Source: a virus
Virus record (IMG/VR): IMGVR_UViG_3300025151_004231
Coordinates: 1 to 64,000 of that record
Length of the DNA: 64,000 bases
Reading direction: 5' to 3' (one strand)
Shown here: positions 30,511 through 38,645 of the stretch, piece after piece
How the letters are laid out: each line of letters opens with the position of its first letter
Numbering within the stretch: position 1 is the stretch's first letter
Program-made: the position numbers and the translations under genes
The notes under the pieces: generated by a model
Database searches by the model: none
What the model saw: the letters and a program-made list of their open reading frames with translations, nothing else
Told to the model about the DNA's origin: nothing

Positions 30511-30512
30511 TT

Positions 30513-31109
30513 TTAACTGTCGTCTCTGTTCTTAACAATCTCGTCAACTAGCCCATACTCTAATGCTTCTTGGGCATTCATAAATCTATCTCTTTCCATA
30601 TCAGCAGATAGTTCTTCAAATGTTTTGCCTTTAGAGTTATGCTCAACATAAATCTCAGTTAGATACTTCTTCATTTCTAAGATTTCTTTAACTTGGATTT
30701 CCATATCAGTTGCTTGACCTCTTGCACCACCTGAAGGTTGATGAATCATGTGTCTAGCCCTAGGAAGCATTTTACGTTTGCCGGCAGTACCTGCTTGTGC
30801 TAACAGACTGCCCATAGACGCGGCTTGTCCCATAACAATTGTATTAATGTCTGGCTTGATAAATTGCATTGTATCATAGATAGCCATACCTGCTGTAACA
30901 CTACCGCCTGGAGAATTAATATAGACATTAATATCTGCTTCACTATTCTCACTTTCTAAGTAGAGTAATTGTGCTACAATTAAGTTAGCCATAGTATCAT
31001 GTACTTCACCTTCTAACAGAATAACACGATCACGTAGTAATCTACTATAAATGTCGTAACTACGTTCACCACGACTTGTTTGTTCTAAAACCATTGGTAC
31101 TAATGCCAT
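30513..31109 (-). CDS. clpP: ClpP protease subunit, 198 aa
   Basis: Full-length ClpP with Ser98 in [10 protein letters not shown], His123 in [10 protein letters not shown] and Asp in [14 protein letters not shown] forms the oxyanion region. The propeptide is short. It forms a tetradecameric chamber fed by ClpX. The same window encodes ClpX and ClpS, so the phage could assemble its own ClpXP or mixed complexes with host subunits. It has its own early promoter. Confidence 0.96.
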   Translation of the reverse strand: MALVPMVLEQTSRGERSYDIYSRLLRDRVILLEGEVHDTMANLIVAQLLYLESENSEADINVYINSPGGSVTAGMAIYDTMQFIKPDINTIVMGQAASMGSLLAQAGTAGKRKMLPRARHMIHQPSGGARGQATDMEIQVKEILEMKKYLTEIYVEHNSKGKTFEELSADMERDRFMNAQEALEYGLVDEIVKNRDDS

Positions 31110-31141
31110 AAAATTTCCTCTAATTGTTTCGTAAAGTATGC

Positions 31142-31170
31142 ATTATACTTGTTTTGTATATTATATGCAA
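31142..31170 (-). promoter_or_regulatory. early promoter of clpP
   Basis: Minus strand TTGCAT, 17 bases, TATAAT, about 33 bases before the clpP ATG. Confidence 0.75.
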
Positions 31171-31179
31171 CACTTTTGG

Positions 31180-32085
31180 CTATGTTAATGTTACCGAACT
31201 TACAAATTGTCTCTTTTGTATTTCAGTTACTACTTGTTCAGGCGACAAATGTGTTTGCAGTTTTGCTAACGGAATGTTTCCTGGTCTATTGTATATATGA
31301 CCGTAATCATATCTACTATCATAAAATTCTTTATTTTCATCGTAATGTTTTTTGTACATCTTACGAAAGTTATTGACAGTTTCAGTTTTTGTGCCAAAGT
31401 ATCTGATAACAAAATCACTTGCGTAATGTCTAAAGGGTTTGTATGCTTCGTCACCGATATGATGATCGTCATCAATGGCCATGTCTTGTAAGGTCTTTCC
31501 TATCTCTACATATAACAAATATACAGTTCCAAATTCAACATGATCTGTAAAGTGTTCATAGTCATCATCTTCTAATGTTCTAATGCCTGGACCTCTTGGT
31601 TGATCATAATAAGTTACTAAATGCGTTGGCATCATTTTTCTAACAGTTCCCTCAGCCATTGCTTCACATCTATGTACTTCTAAATTTAATTGTCCTAATG
31701 CTCGTTGAACATTTACTGGTGCTGAGATAAAGAACTCATGCGGCTCATTAAGCATTCCGTGATAGACTTCAAAGATATGATGTAAGTAATTAAGGTCGTC
31801 TTGTATCAACTCAGGCGTCATTCTGCGTTCTACAAAGCCCGGTCTATACTCGTTAATAGTATCTACGCATTGATTGATTGCATTGACTGCTTTTATGCGT
31901 TCTATTTCTAATGTATCAAACCCATACATTCTTTCAGGATTATCTATTGTATATTTTTTACTAGCCTCATCTAACAATTTAGCCCATCGTTGTGCAATAG
32001 GAGTCTCATTGATATTGTAATCTAATGTGAGATCGTGTCGCCAAGATTTTGATTGTGAGTATGTTACATGTAATTTTTTATACAT
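31180..32085 (-). CDS. hypothetical phage protein, 301 aa
   Basis: MYKKLHVTYSQSKSWRHDLTL; rich in His, Asp and Tyr (DDYEHFTDHVEFGTVYLLYVE, AIDDDHHIGDEAYKPFRHY), mostly helical. Similar sequences occur in marine T4-like phages without known function. No ribosome-binding site; TTAAATA is five bases before the ATG. Confidence 0.65.
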   Translation of the reverse strand: MYKKLHVTYSQSKSWRHDLTLDYNINETPIAQRWAKLLDEASKKYTIDNPERMYGFDTLEIERIKAVNAINQCVDTINEYRPGFVERRMTPELIQDDLNYLHHIFEVYHGMLNEPHEFFISAPVNVQRALGQLNLEVHRCEAMAEGTVRKMMPTHLVTYYDQPRGPGIRTLEDDDYEHFTDHVEFGTVYLLYVEIGKTLQDMAIDDDHHIGDEAYKPFRHYASDFVIRYFGTKTETVNNFRKMYKKHYDENKEFYDSRYDYGHIYNRPGNIPLAKLQTHLSPEQVVTEIQKRQFVSSVTLT

Positions 32086-32090
32086 GCATA

Positions 32091-32096
32091 TATTTA
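32091..32096 (-). promoter_or_regulatory. late-promoter-like TAAATA, five bases before ATG
   Basis: TTAAATA on the minus strand, exactly five bases before the ATG of the 301-aa gene. Confidence 0.5.
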
Positions 32097-32108
32097 ATTG
32101 CTGTCAGG

Positions 32109-32522
32109 CTATAGAGAATCTTTTGGCAGTTCCCAAGGACCATATGTGCCTTGATCCAATGAGATGTCAACCATATCTTTAAAACTATATGTCTTGTATT
32201 CGTCTGAATTACTAGGATCAACATTGCCAACAGCATAATAGATTTGTTTGGGCATTTCAATAGTACGACCATTTGAATAGTCTAAGACAGTATCTCCTAT
32301 CTCTACCCATGCATGACCATGTTGTACTCCCTTGATCGGCCCCTGACCTGTTACAATTGCATGTACAAGTTTGGCTTCAGGATGCTCTTTAAAAACTTCA
32401 TAGAGTTTCTTATACGCCGCTTCAAAACAGTCACCAACAGGTGCTTCAAACTGATCATCAACTTCTAATAGTTGCCAGTTATCTCCGGTGTATTTTTCTG
32501 TCAGAAACTCTACTGCTCTCAT
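32109..32522 (-). CDS. papain/transglutaminase-like fold protein, 137 aa
   Basis: GDCFEAAYKKLYE, GVQHGHAWVEIGDTVLDYSNG show a Cys...His...Asp arrangement suggestive of a transglutaminase-like or NlpC-like fold. Start MRAVEFLTE lies just after the thermonuclease stop. Similar small proteins occur in many phages. Enzyme activity is unproven. Confidence 0.6.
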   Translation of the reverse strand: MRAVEFLTEKYTGDNWQLLEVDDQFEAPVGDCFEAAYKKLYEVFKEHPEAKLVHAIVTGQGPIKGVQHGHAWVEIGDTVLDYSNGRTIEMPKQIYYAVGNVDPSNSDEYKTYSFKDMVDISLDQGTYGPWELPKDSL

Positions 32523-32523
32523 C

Positions 32524-32940
32524 TTATGTCCAAGACTTCTTTTTGCCTCCGTCATACTCTCTTGCATGACCTTCTTCCATTAGCATTTGACATATATCTC
32601 TACCGTCAAACGTATATGGAATGCCTAAGATTCTACCATATTTGCCTTTACCTAATGATTGTATCTTAAACTTTTTGTTTTCTTCGCAGATTTCTTTCAG
32701 TCTTGCTTTAGCGGCGAGACCTAAAACTTTTTCTTCTTTGTTTCTAGTTCTGCTTTCTGGTGTATCGATTCCTGCTAATCTAACTCTTTGGTTATATAAT
32801 AGTACATTGAATCCTAGGTCCAATGTTACATCGATTGTGTCTCCGTCTACTACCTTAACAAGTGTACATTCATACACAAATGGTTCGACTTGTTTATTCT
32901 GTACATTGATAGGCGTTTTTGATTTTTTTGCTTTTGCCAT
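32524..32940 (-). CDS. staphylococcal-nuclease-like thermonuclease, 138 aa
   Basis: LVKVVDGDTIDVTLDLG, RVRLAGIDTPESR (catalytic Arg and Glu region) and GKGKYGRILG (second Arg) are the SNase motifs. There is no signal peptide, so it acts in the cytoplasm, perhaps degrading host DNA or RNA. Overlaps the 527-aa gene end by one base. Confidence 0.88.
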   Translation of the reverse strand: MAKAKKSKTPINVQNKQVEPFVYECTLVKVVDGDTIDVTLDLGFNVLLYNQRVRLAGIDTPESRTRNKEEKVLGLAAKARLKEICEENKKFKIQSLGKGKYGRILGIPYTFDGRDICQMLMEEGHAREYDGGKKKSWT

Positions 32941-34493
32941 TATCTTTTATTCCTTCCGACACCTTTAGTTGGTTGTCGTTTCTTAAATATATCAGTAACA
33001 TCTTTGCTACCGCCCTTTGTTATTGCTTTAGTATCTTTTGCAAAGTCTTTTGGTGTGTCATTCATTTTAACTTCTTCACCATCACCTTCACTTGGTTCGT
33101 CAATGACAGTTTTAGGTGGTGTGTTTGCTAGTTTAAATGAGAATCCACCCTTAGTAGGATCAGTTGCACCTGACTTAGATTCTAATGATACTTTACCTTC
33201 TAGTTTTGCAGGCCACTGAGTAGCAAATGTCATAACTTTAGGACCCTTTTTAGTACTTACATCAGCATATTGCTGAATAAAGTTCATATCTAAAATCTCA
33301 AGTATCACTTGCTGAAACTCTGGGAATGCTCCTCCCTCGTTTACTGCTTCCATGACTGCTTTCTTAACTACATAAGTAAGTTTACCTCCATCAGAGGAAG
33401 GCTTTTTAAATTCTGTATCTGCCCATAGACTTTCATATTCTTCCATTTCAATTGGATTCTGTGTCTTAAATGCTTTAACACTTTCTGATGCTTCATCAAT
33501 CGTTTGATCATTGAAAGGCAAGAAAGGTTTGAATTTATCTGGTATTGCATCAGGTTTATATCTTGCTAGTACGTTCATAGCATAGAATACTGAAGAAACT
33601 GTCTTAGGCGTTGGTATAGGGGCATCTGATTGACATATTTCAATGAACTTCATCGATGCTTCAAATGCAGGATTTTCTTTTATACTGTCTGGTATCTTTA
33701 ATCCGCTGATACTAGGTGGTGCACCTCCCCCTTTGCCTTTACTAGAAATATTAATTGTGTGATTTGTAGTTGCGTTTTTAATCGCCGCAAAACTGTCAGC
33801 AATATTTGTGTTAGCCGCACTCGGAAAGTTAATAATTAAATCACTAACACTACCACCTAACCATTCTTCAAAACTTCTACGTCTTGGAAAACGTGATGTA
33901 CCTTCAATTAATGCTAGTACTCCCAAATACTCTCCTGCATAATCATGTATAGATGCTCTAATCTTAGGAGGAACGTCATCAGGTATAATTGGATTCTTGC
34001 CTTCCATAATATCAATAGCCATCTGTACTACAACTTTACCGTACTCAGTAGAGTTTAGTGAGTCATTAGTAACGATTTCTTGACCTAATTTATTTGCTGG
34101 AATATCTTTATCTGTAATACCAATCTGAGATGGTTTGAGTACTGCTGTTTCTTTACCTACTTCTGTAGTAGATTCACCTTCATCTTGTCCAACGATTGCT
34201 TGTCCACCTAAGTCTGGTGTCTTTAATAATTTGCTAATAGGTAACTCTTCACCAGTTTCTAGTTTAAGTTTAATCGCACCTTTAAACTGATCTTCGTCTT
34301 TTAATCCTTGCAATCTATCTGCTTCACTAGGTTCTGCAATTACTGCTTCTCTATCTACAGTATAAAAGGCCATACCCGTACGAATCATCTCAATAAATTT
34401 GTCAAATCTTTCCTGATACTTATTGATTTGACTGGCACTGAGAGTTACATCTTCGTTGATTAAATCTAATGTGTTAAGTAATGAGTCATGCAT
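32940..34493 (-). CDS. large hypothetical phage protein, 517 aa
   Basis: Start taken at MHDSLLNTLDLINED, five bases after GATAAATA; a longer frame (to 34523) would run through that motif. Contains a Gly-rich link (SSKGKGGGAPPSISGLKIP) and a basic C-terminus (KKRQPTKGVGRNKR). Related proteins occur in T4-like cyanophages without known role; a virion-internal or DNA-binding protein is possible. Confidence 0.65.
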   Translation of the reverse strand: MHDSLLNTLDLINEDVTLSASQINKYQERFDKFIEMIRTGMAFYTVDREAVIAEPSEADRLQGLKDEDQFKGAIKLKLETGEELPISKLLKTPDLGGQAIVGQDEGESTTEVGKETAVLKPSQIGITDKDIPANKLGQEIVTNDSLNSTEYGKVVVQMAIDIMEGKNPIIPDDVPPKIRASIHDYAGEYLGVLALIEGTSRFPRRRSFEEWLGGSVSDLIINFPSAANTNIADSFAAIKNATTNHTINISSKGKGGGAPPSISGLKIPDSIKENPAFEASMKFIEICQSDAPIPTPKTVSSVFYAMNVLARYKPDAIPDKFKPFLPFNDQTIDEASESVKAFKTQNPIEMEEYESLWADTEFKKPSSDGGKLTYVVKKAVMEAVNEGGAFPEFQQVILEILDMNFIQQYADVSTKKGPKVMTFATQWPAKLEGKVSLESKSGATDPTKGGFSFKLANTPPKTVIDEPSEGDGEEVKMNDTPKDFAKDTKAITKGGSKDVTDIFKKRQPTKGVGRNKR

Positions 34494-34498
34494 GATAG

Positions 34499-34505
34499 TA
34501 TTTAT
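34499..34505 (-). promoter_or_regulatory. late-promoter-like ATAAATA, five bases before ATG
   Basis: GATAAATA on the minus strand, exactly five bases before the predicted ATG at 34493, overlapping the end of the SprT-like gene. Confidence 0.55.
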
Positions 34506-35008
34506 CAGCATTTCTTTAAACACTGATGCTCAAACCATTTGGCTTGCTTATGTACAGTTTTTAATGACAAGCCATAACTGTTGATTTTTTCTCTGTGTTT
34601 AAAAAATGAAGGTCCGTGAGACATAATAGGCTCCCAACCTTTTTTGACTCGTTTGACTCCATCGATGTCCCATTGATATTGATGTGCCATTTCATGTGCA
34701 AGTGTATCGATAAACCACAGTCTACAAAACCACTTATCACTAAGTTGTATTTCGCAACATGATGTAGTCTTTAATGGACGAGGTCTTCCTGCGTCACTAC
34801 AACACATTGCCCACCATGACTGTCTAGCATGAAATGAAAACTTTGGCATGTTAAGTTCGTTATTAAAACATGTAGCATTTAATACTCTCCATGTTTTACG
34901 TGCTACCCATTGATTAGGTCTGAAAGGCAATCTCTTTTGCTGAGAGATTGTAGGTAGTTTTTCGTTTATCCAAAAGTTAAGAAGACGTTCTGCTTTTTCC
35001 TTTTGCAT
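34505..35008 (-). CDS. SprT-like zinc metalloprotease, 167 aa
   Basis: DTLAHEMAHQYQWD is the HExxH zinc site, with a third ligand likely in MSHGPSFFKH. The family (SprT/Spartan) cuts protein off DNA or acts as a small protease. GAGGAGC is the ribosome-binding site and an exact late promoter precedes it. Confidence 0.85.
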   Translation of the reverse strand: MQKEKAERLLNFWINEKLPTISQQKRLPFRPNQWVARKTWRVLNATCFNNELNMPKFSFHARQSWWAMCCSDAGRPRPLKTTSCCEIQLSDKWFCRLWFIDTLAHEMAHQYQWDIDGVKRVKKGWEPIMSHGPSFFKHREKINSYGLSLKTVHKQAKWFEHQCLKKC

Positions 35009-35034
35009 ATCTGTTGCTCCTCTGTGTATTAAAT

Positions 35035-35042
35035 TATTTATA
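35035..35042 (-). promoter_or_regulatory. exact T4 late promoter TATAAATA
   Basis: Minus-strand TATAAATA about 26 bases before the SprT-like gene. Confidence 0.75.
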
Positions 35043-35075
35043 AATTTGTTAGGGTAAAATAAAAAACATACGGTG

Positions 35076-35104
35076 TTGACTTACTCATAAATACAATGTA
35101 GAAT
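35076..35104 (+). promoter_or_regulatory. overlapping early and late promoters
   Basis: TTGACT, 17 bases, TAGAAT, with CATAAATA (35086-35093) inside the spacer. The H1-like gene could be read in both phases. Confidence 0.55.
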
Positions 35105-35125
35105 GTAATCCAAAAGGAGATAAAA

Positions 35126-35425
35126 ATGGAAAATGAAATTTCAGTCCTATTAGGCGTAGCAGTTGTTGCCGCTGTCTTTTATTTTTATAGTAAAAGAGAT
35201 AAAAAGTCTGGTACTACACCGACTACAGTAACAACTCCTAAGACTCCTGCTAAACCAAGAGCAAAAGCGGCTCCTAGAAAAAAGGCTCCTGCTAAAACTG
35301 CTCCTAAGAAAGCGGCACCTAAGAAGACTACTGCTAAGAAAGCGGCACCTAAGAAGGCAGCACCTAAGAAGGCTGGCCCGAAAAGAGGTTCTGCAAAAGC
35401 AAAGCCTAACTTGCAAGTAAAGTAA
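35126..35425 (+). CDS. membrane-anchored histone-H1-like tail protein, 99 aa
   Basis: Residues 7-22 (VLLGVAVVAAVFYFYS) form one membrane helix; from 36 on come Lys/Ala/Pro repeats (KKAAPKKTTAKKAAPKKAAPK) like histone H1 tails. This would tether DNA or RNA to the membrane or condense it there. AAAGGAG is the ribosome-binding site. The repeat DNA may be unstable. Confidence 0.72.
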   Translation: MENEISVLLGVAVVAAVFYFYSKRDKKSGTTPTTVTTPKTPAKPRAKAAPRKKAPAKTAPKKAAPKKTTAKKAAPKKAAPKKAGPKRGSAKAKPNLQVK

Positions 35426-35435
35426 GGCATAGTAC

Positions 35436-36167
35436 ATGATCGATATCGGGTTTGATGTAATCAGTGATCTGAATTTAGAACCTAATGACTCTTTTAATTG
35501 GCATGATAAGCCTACAAGTTTATATTGCATATTAACAGGAAACATTAGTTCTGACATGAGAACAGTAACACAAACCCTGGTGCACCTAAGCCAGCAATAT
35601 CAAGGTGTCTTTTATACACCCGGCATGCTGGAATATGATGAGTGCGATGGTGATATAAATCATAGAACTTCTCAATTAGTAACAATAGCACAAAAGGTCC
35701 CTAATATTGTTATCTTACATCACAACATAGTGATTATAGATGGCGTTGCTGTTATTGGTAGTAACTGTTGGGAAACTGCACATGAGCCCGGTAAATCTAT
35801 ATCAATCGATGATTTAAAGTATAATCAATATCGTTTAGATGATATGGGCTTTTTGCACAAAACTATAGAAAAACTTCAACGTCATTTAGATGTTAAAAAG
35901 ATTGTAATTGTAACGAACGGTGTCCCTAATGAAAACTGTTACTTTGGTCAAGTGCCTGAGTATGTTGAAACTCAAACACCACTAGATACTATTTTAAATG
36001 CAGATAGTGAAAGTAAAGTTACTCATTGGATCTATGGATCATATGATAAACCTGTTGAAGCAACTTTAATACTTCCCCGTAAATCTGATATTCAGTGCGT
36101 GAGCAATCCCCTAGAAGGGAAGAATGTCAAACAATTCAACCCTAAAAGAATTTCTGTTTTAGTTTAA
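35436..36167 (+). CDS. metallophosphoesterase-like phage protein, 243 aa
   Basis: DIGFDVISDLNLEPND, CILTGNISSD, TPGMLEYDECD, LHHNIVIIDGVAVIGSNCW follow the strand order of calcineurin-like phosphoesterases, but the GD and GNHD motifs are altered (TGNISSD, PGMLEYDE). Common in marine T4-like phages. Possibly inactive. Its end overlaps the clpS end by four bases, tail to tail. Confidence 0.68.
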   Translation: MIDIGFDVISDLNLEPNDSFNWHDKPTSLYCILTGNISSDMRTVTQTLVHLSQQYQGVFYTPGMLEYDECDGDINHRTSQLVTIAQKVPNIVILHHNIVIIDGVAVIGSNCWETAHEPGKSISIDDLKYNQYRLDDMGFLHKTIEKLQRHLDVKKIVIVTNGVPNENCYFGQVPEYVETQTPLDTILNADSESKVTHWIYGSYDKPVEATLILPRKSDIQCVSNPLEGKNVKQFNPKRISVLV

Positions 36168-36478
36168 GATTCTGCTTCTACTTTGATTTGAAGTGGGTAA
36201 CCCTTTGAACGTGCTTCCAGTGTGACTTCGATGCCTTTTTGTTCTGCAATTTCATAAGGTAAAACTGCTACCGTTGCCGCGCCGTCTCTATGAATGTCGG
36301 CTGTGATATTAGATGCGGTATCTGGATTGTAAGAAAAATAGTCAACTAATGTGTCAACAACAAACTCCATTGTAGTTACTTCATCATTGATGTAAATAAC
36401 TTTAAACAAAGGTGGTTCCTGCAAAGCATGATTTGGCTTAATTTTGCTTTCTGTCGTTGTATCAAATTCTTGTGTCAT
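36164..36478 (-). CDS. clpS: ClpS adaptor protein, 104 aa
   Basis: PPLFKVIYINDEVTTMEFVVDTLVDYF and the helical IHRDGAATVAVLPYEIAEQKG segment match ClpS. Host ClpS delivers N-degron substrates to ClpA and blocks others. The phage encodes ClpX but no ClpA here, so this adaptor may redirect host ClpAP. It has an early promoter inside the hsp20 gene. Confidence 0.92.
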   Translation of the reverse strand: MTQEFDTTTESKIKPNHALQEPPLFKVIYINDEVTTMEFVVDTLVDYFSYNPDTASNITADIHRDGAATVAVLPYEIAEQKGIEVTLEARSKGYPLQIKVEAES

Positions 36479-36540
36479 AATCGTTCCTTGGTCTTAGAGT
36501 TAAATGTGTGCGTAGCCGAAACTACGCACAACATACCTCT

Positions 36541-36569
36541 ATTATATTATTTATCAGAGGAGATGTCAA
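36541..36569 (-). promoter_or_regulatory. sigma70-type early promoter of clpS
   Basis: Minus strand TTGACA, 17 bases, TATAAT, lying in the last codons of hsp20. Confidence 0.85.
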
Positions 36570-37005
36570 TAGTTCTGGGTTTGAGTTCCTCAGGTAATTG
36601 ACGTTCTAAGATAACTTTTAAGATTCCATCTGTCATCTTAGCATCTTTCACGTAAACGTGATCTGCTAATGTAAATGATCTCTCAAAGTGTCTTGCACTG
36701 ATTCCTCTGTGCAAATACTCCAGTTCATCATCGACATCTTCTTTTACTTTAGATGCGATTTTTAACTGATTTTGATCTACTTCAATAGAAATACTGTCTT
36801 TACTAAACCCTGCGACTGCAAGTTCGATAACATAATTGTCATCGTCATGCTTAACTACATTGTAGGGTGGATAGTTATCCTTCCCAGCAACTGCGGCTAG
36901 TCTATTAAGGTCATTAAAGATCGAATCGAAACCGATTCCAAATTTATGTATTGAGGGTATATCTAAAGATTTTAGATGTAGGGCGGTTGGTATATTGCTT
37001 GTCAT
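36547..37005 (-). CDS. hsp20: small heat-shock protein (Hsp20/IbpA family), 152 aa
   Basis: The alpha-crystallin domain runs from about residue 45 (YNVVKHDDDNYVIELAVAG) to DGILKVILERQLP, with FSKDSISIEVDQNQLKI and GISARHFERSFTLADHVYV. It holds unfolded proteins for refolding or degradation. It may protect virion or Clp clients. Its leader carries a ROSE-like RNA thermometer candidate. Confidence 0.92.
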   Translation of the reverse strand: MTSNIPTALHLKSLDIPSIHKFGIGFDSIFNDLNRLAAVAGKDNYPPYNVVKHDDDNYVIELAVAGFSKDSISIEVDQNQLKIASKVKEDVDDELEYLHRGISARHFERSFTLADHVYVKDAKMTDGILKVILERQLPEELKPRTIDISSDK

Positions 37006-37085
37006 AATATTCTCCTTTTTAAAGCAAGATTAAAGTTTGGACCCTTTCGGCATCCATGTGAATAAGAAACCTATCTTTTTCACAT
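37006..37085 (-). promoter_or_regulatory. ROSE-like RNA thermometer candidate in the hsp20 leader
   Basis: Three hairpins on the minus strand: ATGTGAA...TTCACAT (37085-37056), GGAU-CC-GAAA-GG-GUCC with a GNRA loop (37055-37039), and TTGCT (37027-37023) facing AAGGAG (37017-37012). In the last, U-A, a G-G mismatch, C-G and U-A pair as in the ROSE core that hides the Shine-Dalgarno of small heat-shock genes at low temperature. Confidence 0.6.
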
Positions 37086-37087
37086 AT

Positions 37088-37096
37088 GTATTTATC
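37088..37096 (-). promoter_or_regulatory. T4-type late promoter of hsp20 (GATAAATAC)
   Basis: Minus strand GATAAATAC; transcription would begin near 37082, so the first thermometer hairpin lies at the very 5' end. Confidence 0.65.
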
Positions 37097-37137
37097 ATTA
37101 TATAATGATAAAAAAGTATTTTTCAAGTAATTTTGGG

Positions 37138-37434
37138 TTAATATTTTCGACTTCTAGGACCACGTGATCCTAACTCAGTGGCTTGTCTTTTCTTTTCACG
37201 TTTGATAGCCATTGCCTTTTTGATTTTTCTTTTGTTTGTTGGCTTTTCATAAAACTCATTCTTTTTTATGTCATCTATTAAGCCAGAGTTTGAAACTTTC
37301 TTTTTGAATTTACGTAATGCTTGATCTACGTTGCCGTCTACAACAATAACTTTATTGCCTAGAGGTTGTTGAACGAATTTCTTCTTATCGTTAAATCTTT
37401 TTCCTTTATGTTTATTATTTCTATTATATGTCAT
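37138..37434 (-). CDS. rpsU: ribosomal protein S21-like, 98 aa
   Basis: The S21 core VIVVDGNVDQALRKFKKKV, IKKNEFYEKPTNKRKIKKAMA is intact; N- and C-terminal extensions are basic. S21 sits near the anti-Shine-Dalgarno in the 30S subunit and affects initiation. Phage S21 may bias host ribosomes towards phage mRNAs. The ATG overlaps the clpX stop (ATGA). Confidence 0.9.
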   Translation of the reverse strand: MTYNRNNKHKGKRFNDKKKFVQQPLGNKVIVVDGNVDQALRKFKKKVSNSGLIDDIKKNEFYEKPTNKRKIKKAMAIKREKKRQATELGSRGPRSRKY

Positions 37435-38636
37435 TTAATTGGTTGTGGGTTGATTATTAATTCCTTGTCTATATTTAGTTCAGTTATACCTTTCTTTTTA
37501 TATTTTCCTGAATTGAACATATGAGGTCTTAAAACTCTTTCTACTTCTGTTTGTAAGCCACGTGCACCTGTTTTTTGTTGCATACAATTAATTACTATTT
37601 CTTCAATCGCATCGTCAGTAAAAGACAGATCAATCTCATCAATTGAAAAAAGATAGGTATATTGATCAATAAAGTTATTCTTAACTGTAGTCAATACTTT
37701 GATTAGTTCTTGTTTAGATAATTCTTCTACATTAATTGTTGTAGGGAATCTTCCAATAAATTCAGGAATCATTCCAAACTTCATTAAGTCATCTGCTTTT
37801 ACATCTTTAAAATGTCCAGACTTCACTTCGTCTTTTAATTCACTACCGAAACCTATATTTGTACCAGTCGTTCTAGCCTTCACAACGTCTAGTAGACCAT
37901 CGAAGGCGCCACCTGCGATAAAAAGTATGTCTTTAGTATTAACTTCAATGAGGGGCTCCTGTGGGTGCTTACGTTTGCCGTGTTGAGCAACACGACATGT
38001 TGTACCCTCTACTATCTTTAAAAGTGCTTGTTGAACGCCCTCTCCGCTTACGTCACGTGTGATAGAAACGTTCTCACTCTTACGTGCTATTTTATCTATC
38101 TCGTCAATAAAGATAATACCACGTTCTGCTTTTTCTACGTCACCGTCGGCTCTGGCTAACAACACACTTATCATGCTGTCTACGTCTTCACCTACATACC
38201 CTGCTTCTGTCAAGTTAGTTGCATCAGCAACAATAAATGGAACGTTAAGATATTTTGCTACTGTTTGAGCAAGTAAAGTTTTACCGCACCCTGTTGGTCC
38301 TAATAATAAAACATTACCTTTAGCAATTTCTAAACCTTTTGGTGGAGGATTGAATACACGTTTGTAATGATTTGTGATTGCTACTGCTAATACTTCTTTG
38401 GCAGATTGTTGACCGACTACCCACTTATTCAAATGTCTTAAAATAGCATATGGTTCAACTTTTTCAATAACATCTGACTGTTCATTTTTGTTCTCGACCT
38501 TTTCTTCTTCTATTAAAGTTTGGCACAGTACAACACAATCCGAACATATGGCAACACTTTCTCCTACAATTAATTTTTGGACACTGTCCTTGTGAGTGCC
38601 ACAAAAAGAACAATGAAACTCTGCTTTATCAGTCAT
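37431..38636 (-). CDS. clpX: ClpX ATPase, 401 aa
   Basis: N-terminal zinc finger (FHCSFCGTHKD, ICSDC), Walker A GPTGCGKT, pore loop GYVGED, Walker B IIFIDEIDK, sensor region and the ClpP-docking loop NIGFGSEL are all present. It unfolds tagged proteins and feeds them to ClpP. Full length and apparently functional. Co-transcribed with S21. Confidence 0.96.
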   Translation of the reverse strand: MTDKAEFHCSFCGTHKDSVQKLIVGESVAICSDCVVLCQTLIEEEKVENKNEQSDVIEKVEPYAILRHLNKWVVGQQSAKEVLAVAITNHYKRVFNPPPKGLEIAKGNVLLLGPTGCGKTLLAQTVAKYLNVPFIVADATNLTEAGYVGEDVDSMISVLLARADGDVEKAERGIIFIDEIDKIARKSENVSITRDVSGEGVQQALLKIVEGTTCRVAQHGKRKHPQEPLIEVNTKDILFIAGGAFDGLLDVVKARTTGTNIGFGSELKDEVKSGHFKDVKADDLMKFGMIPEFIGRFPTTINVEELSKQELIKVLTTVKNNFIDQYTYLFSIDEIDLSFTDDAIEEIVINCMQQKTGARGLQTEVERVLRPHMFNSGKYKKKGITELNIDKELIINPQPIK

Positions 38637-38645
38637 ATATTCTAC

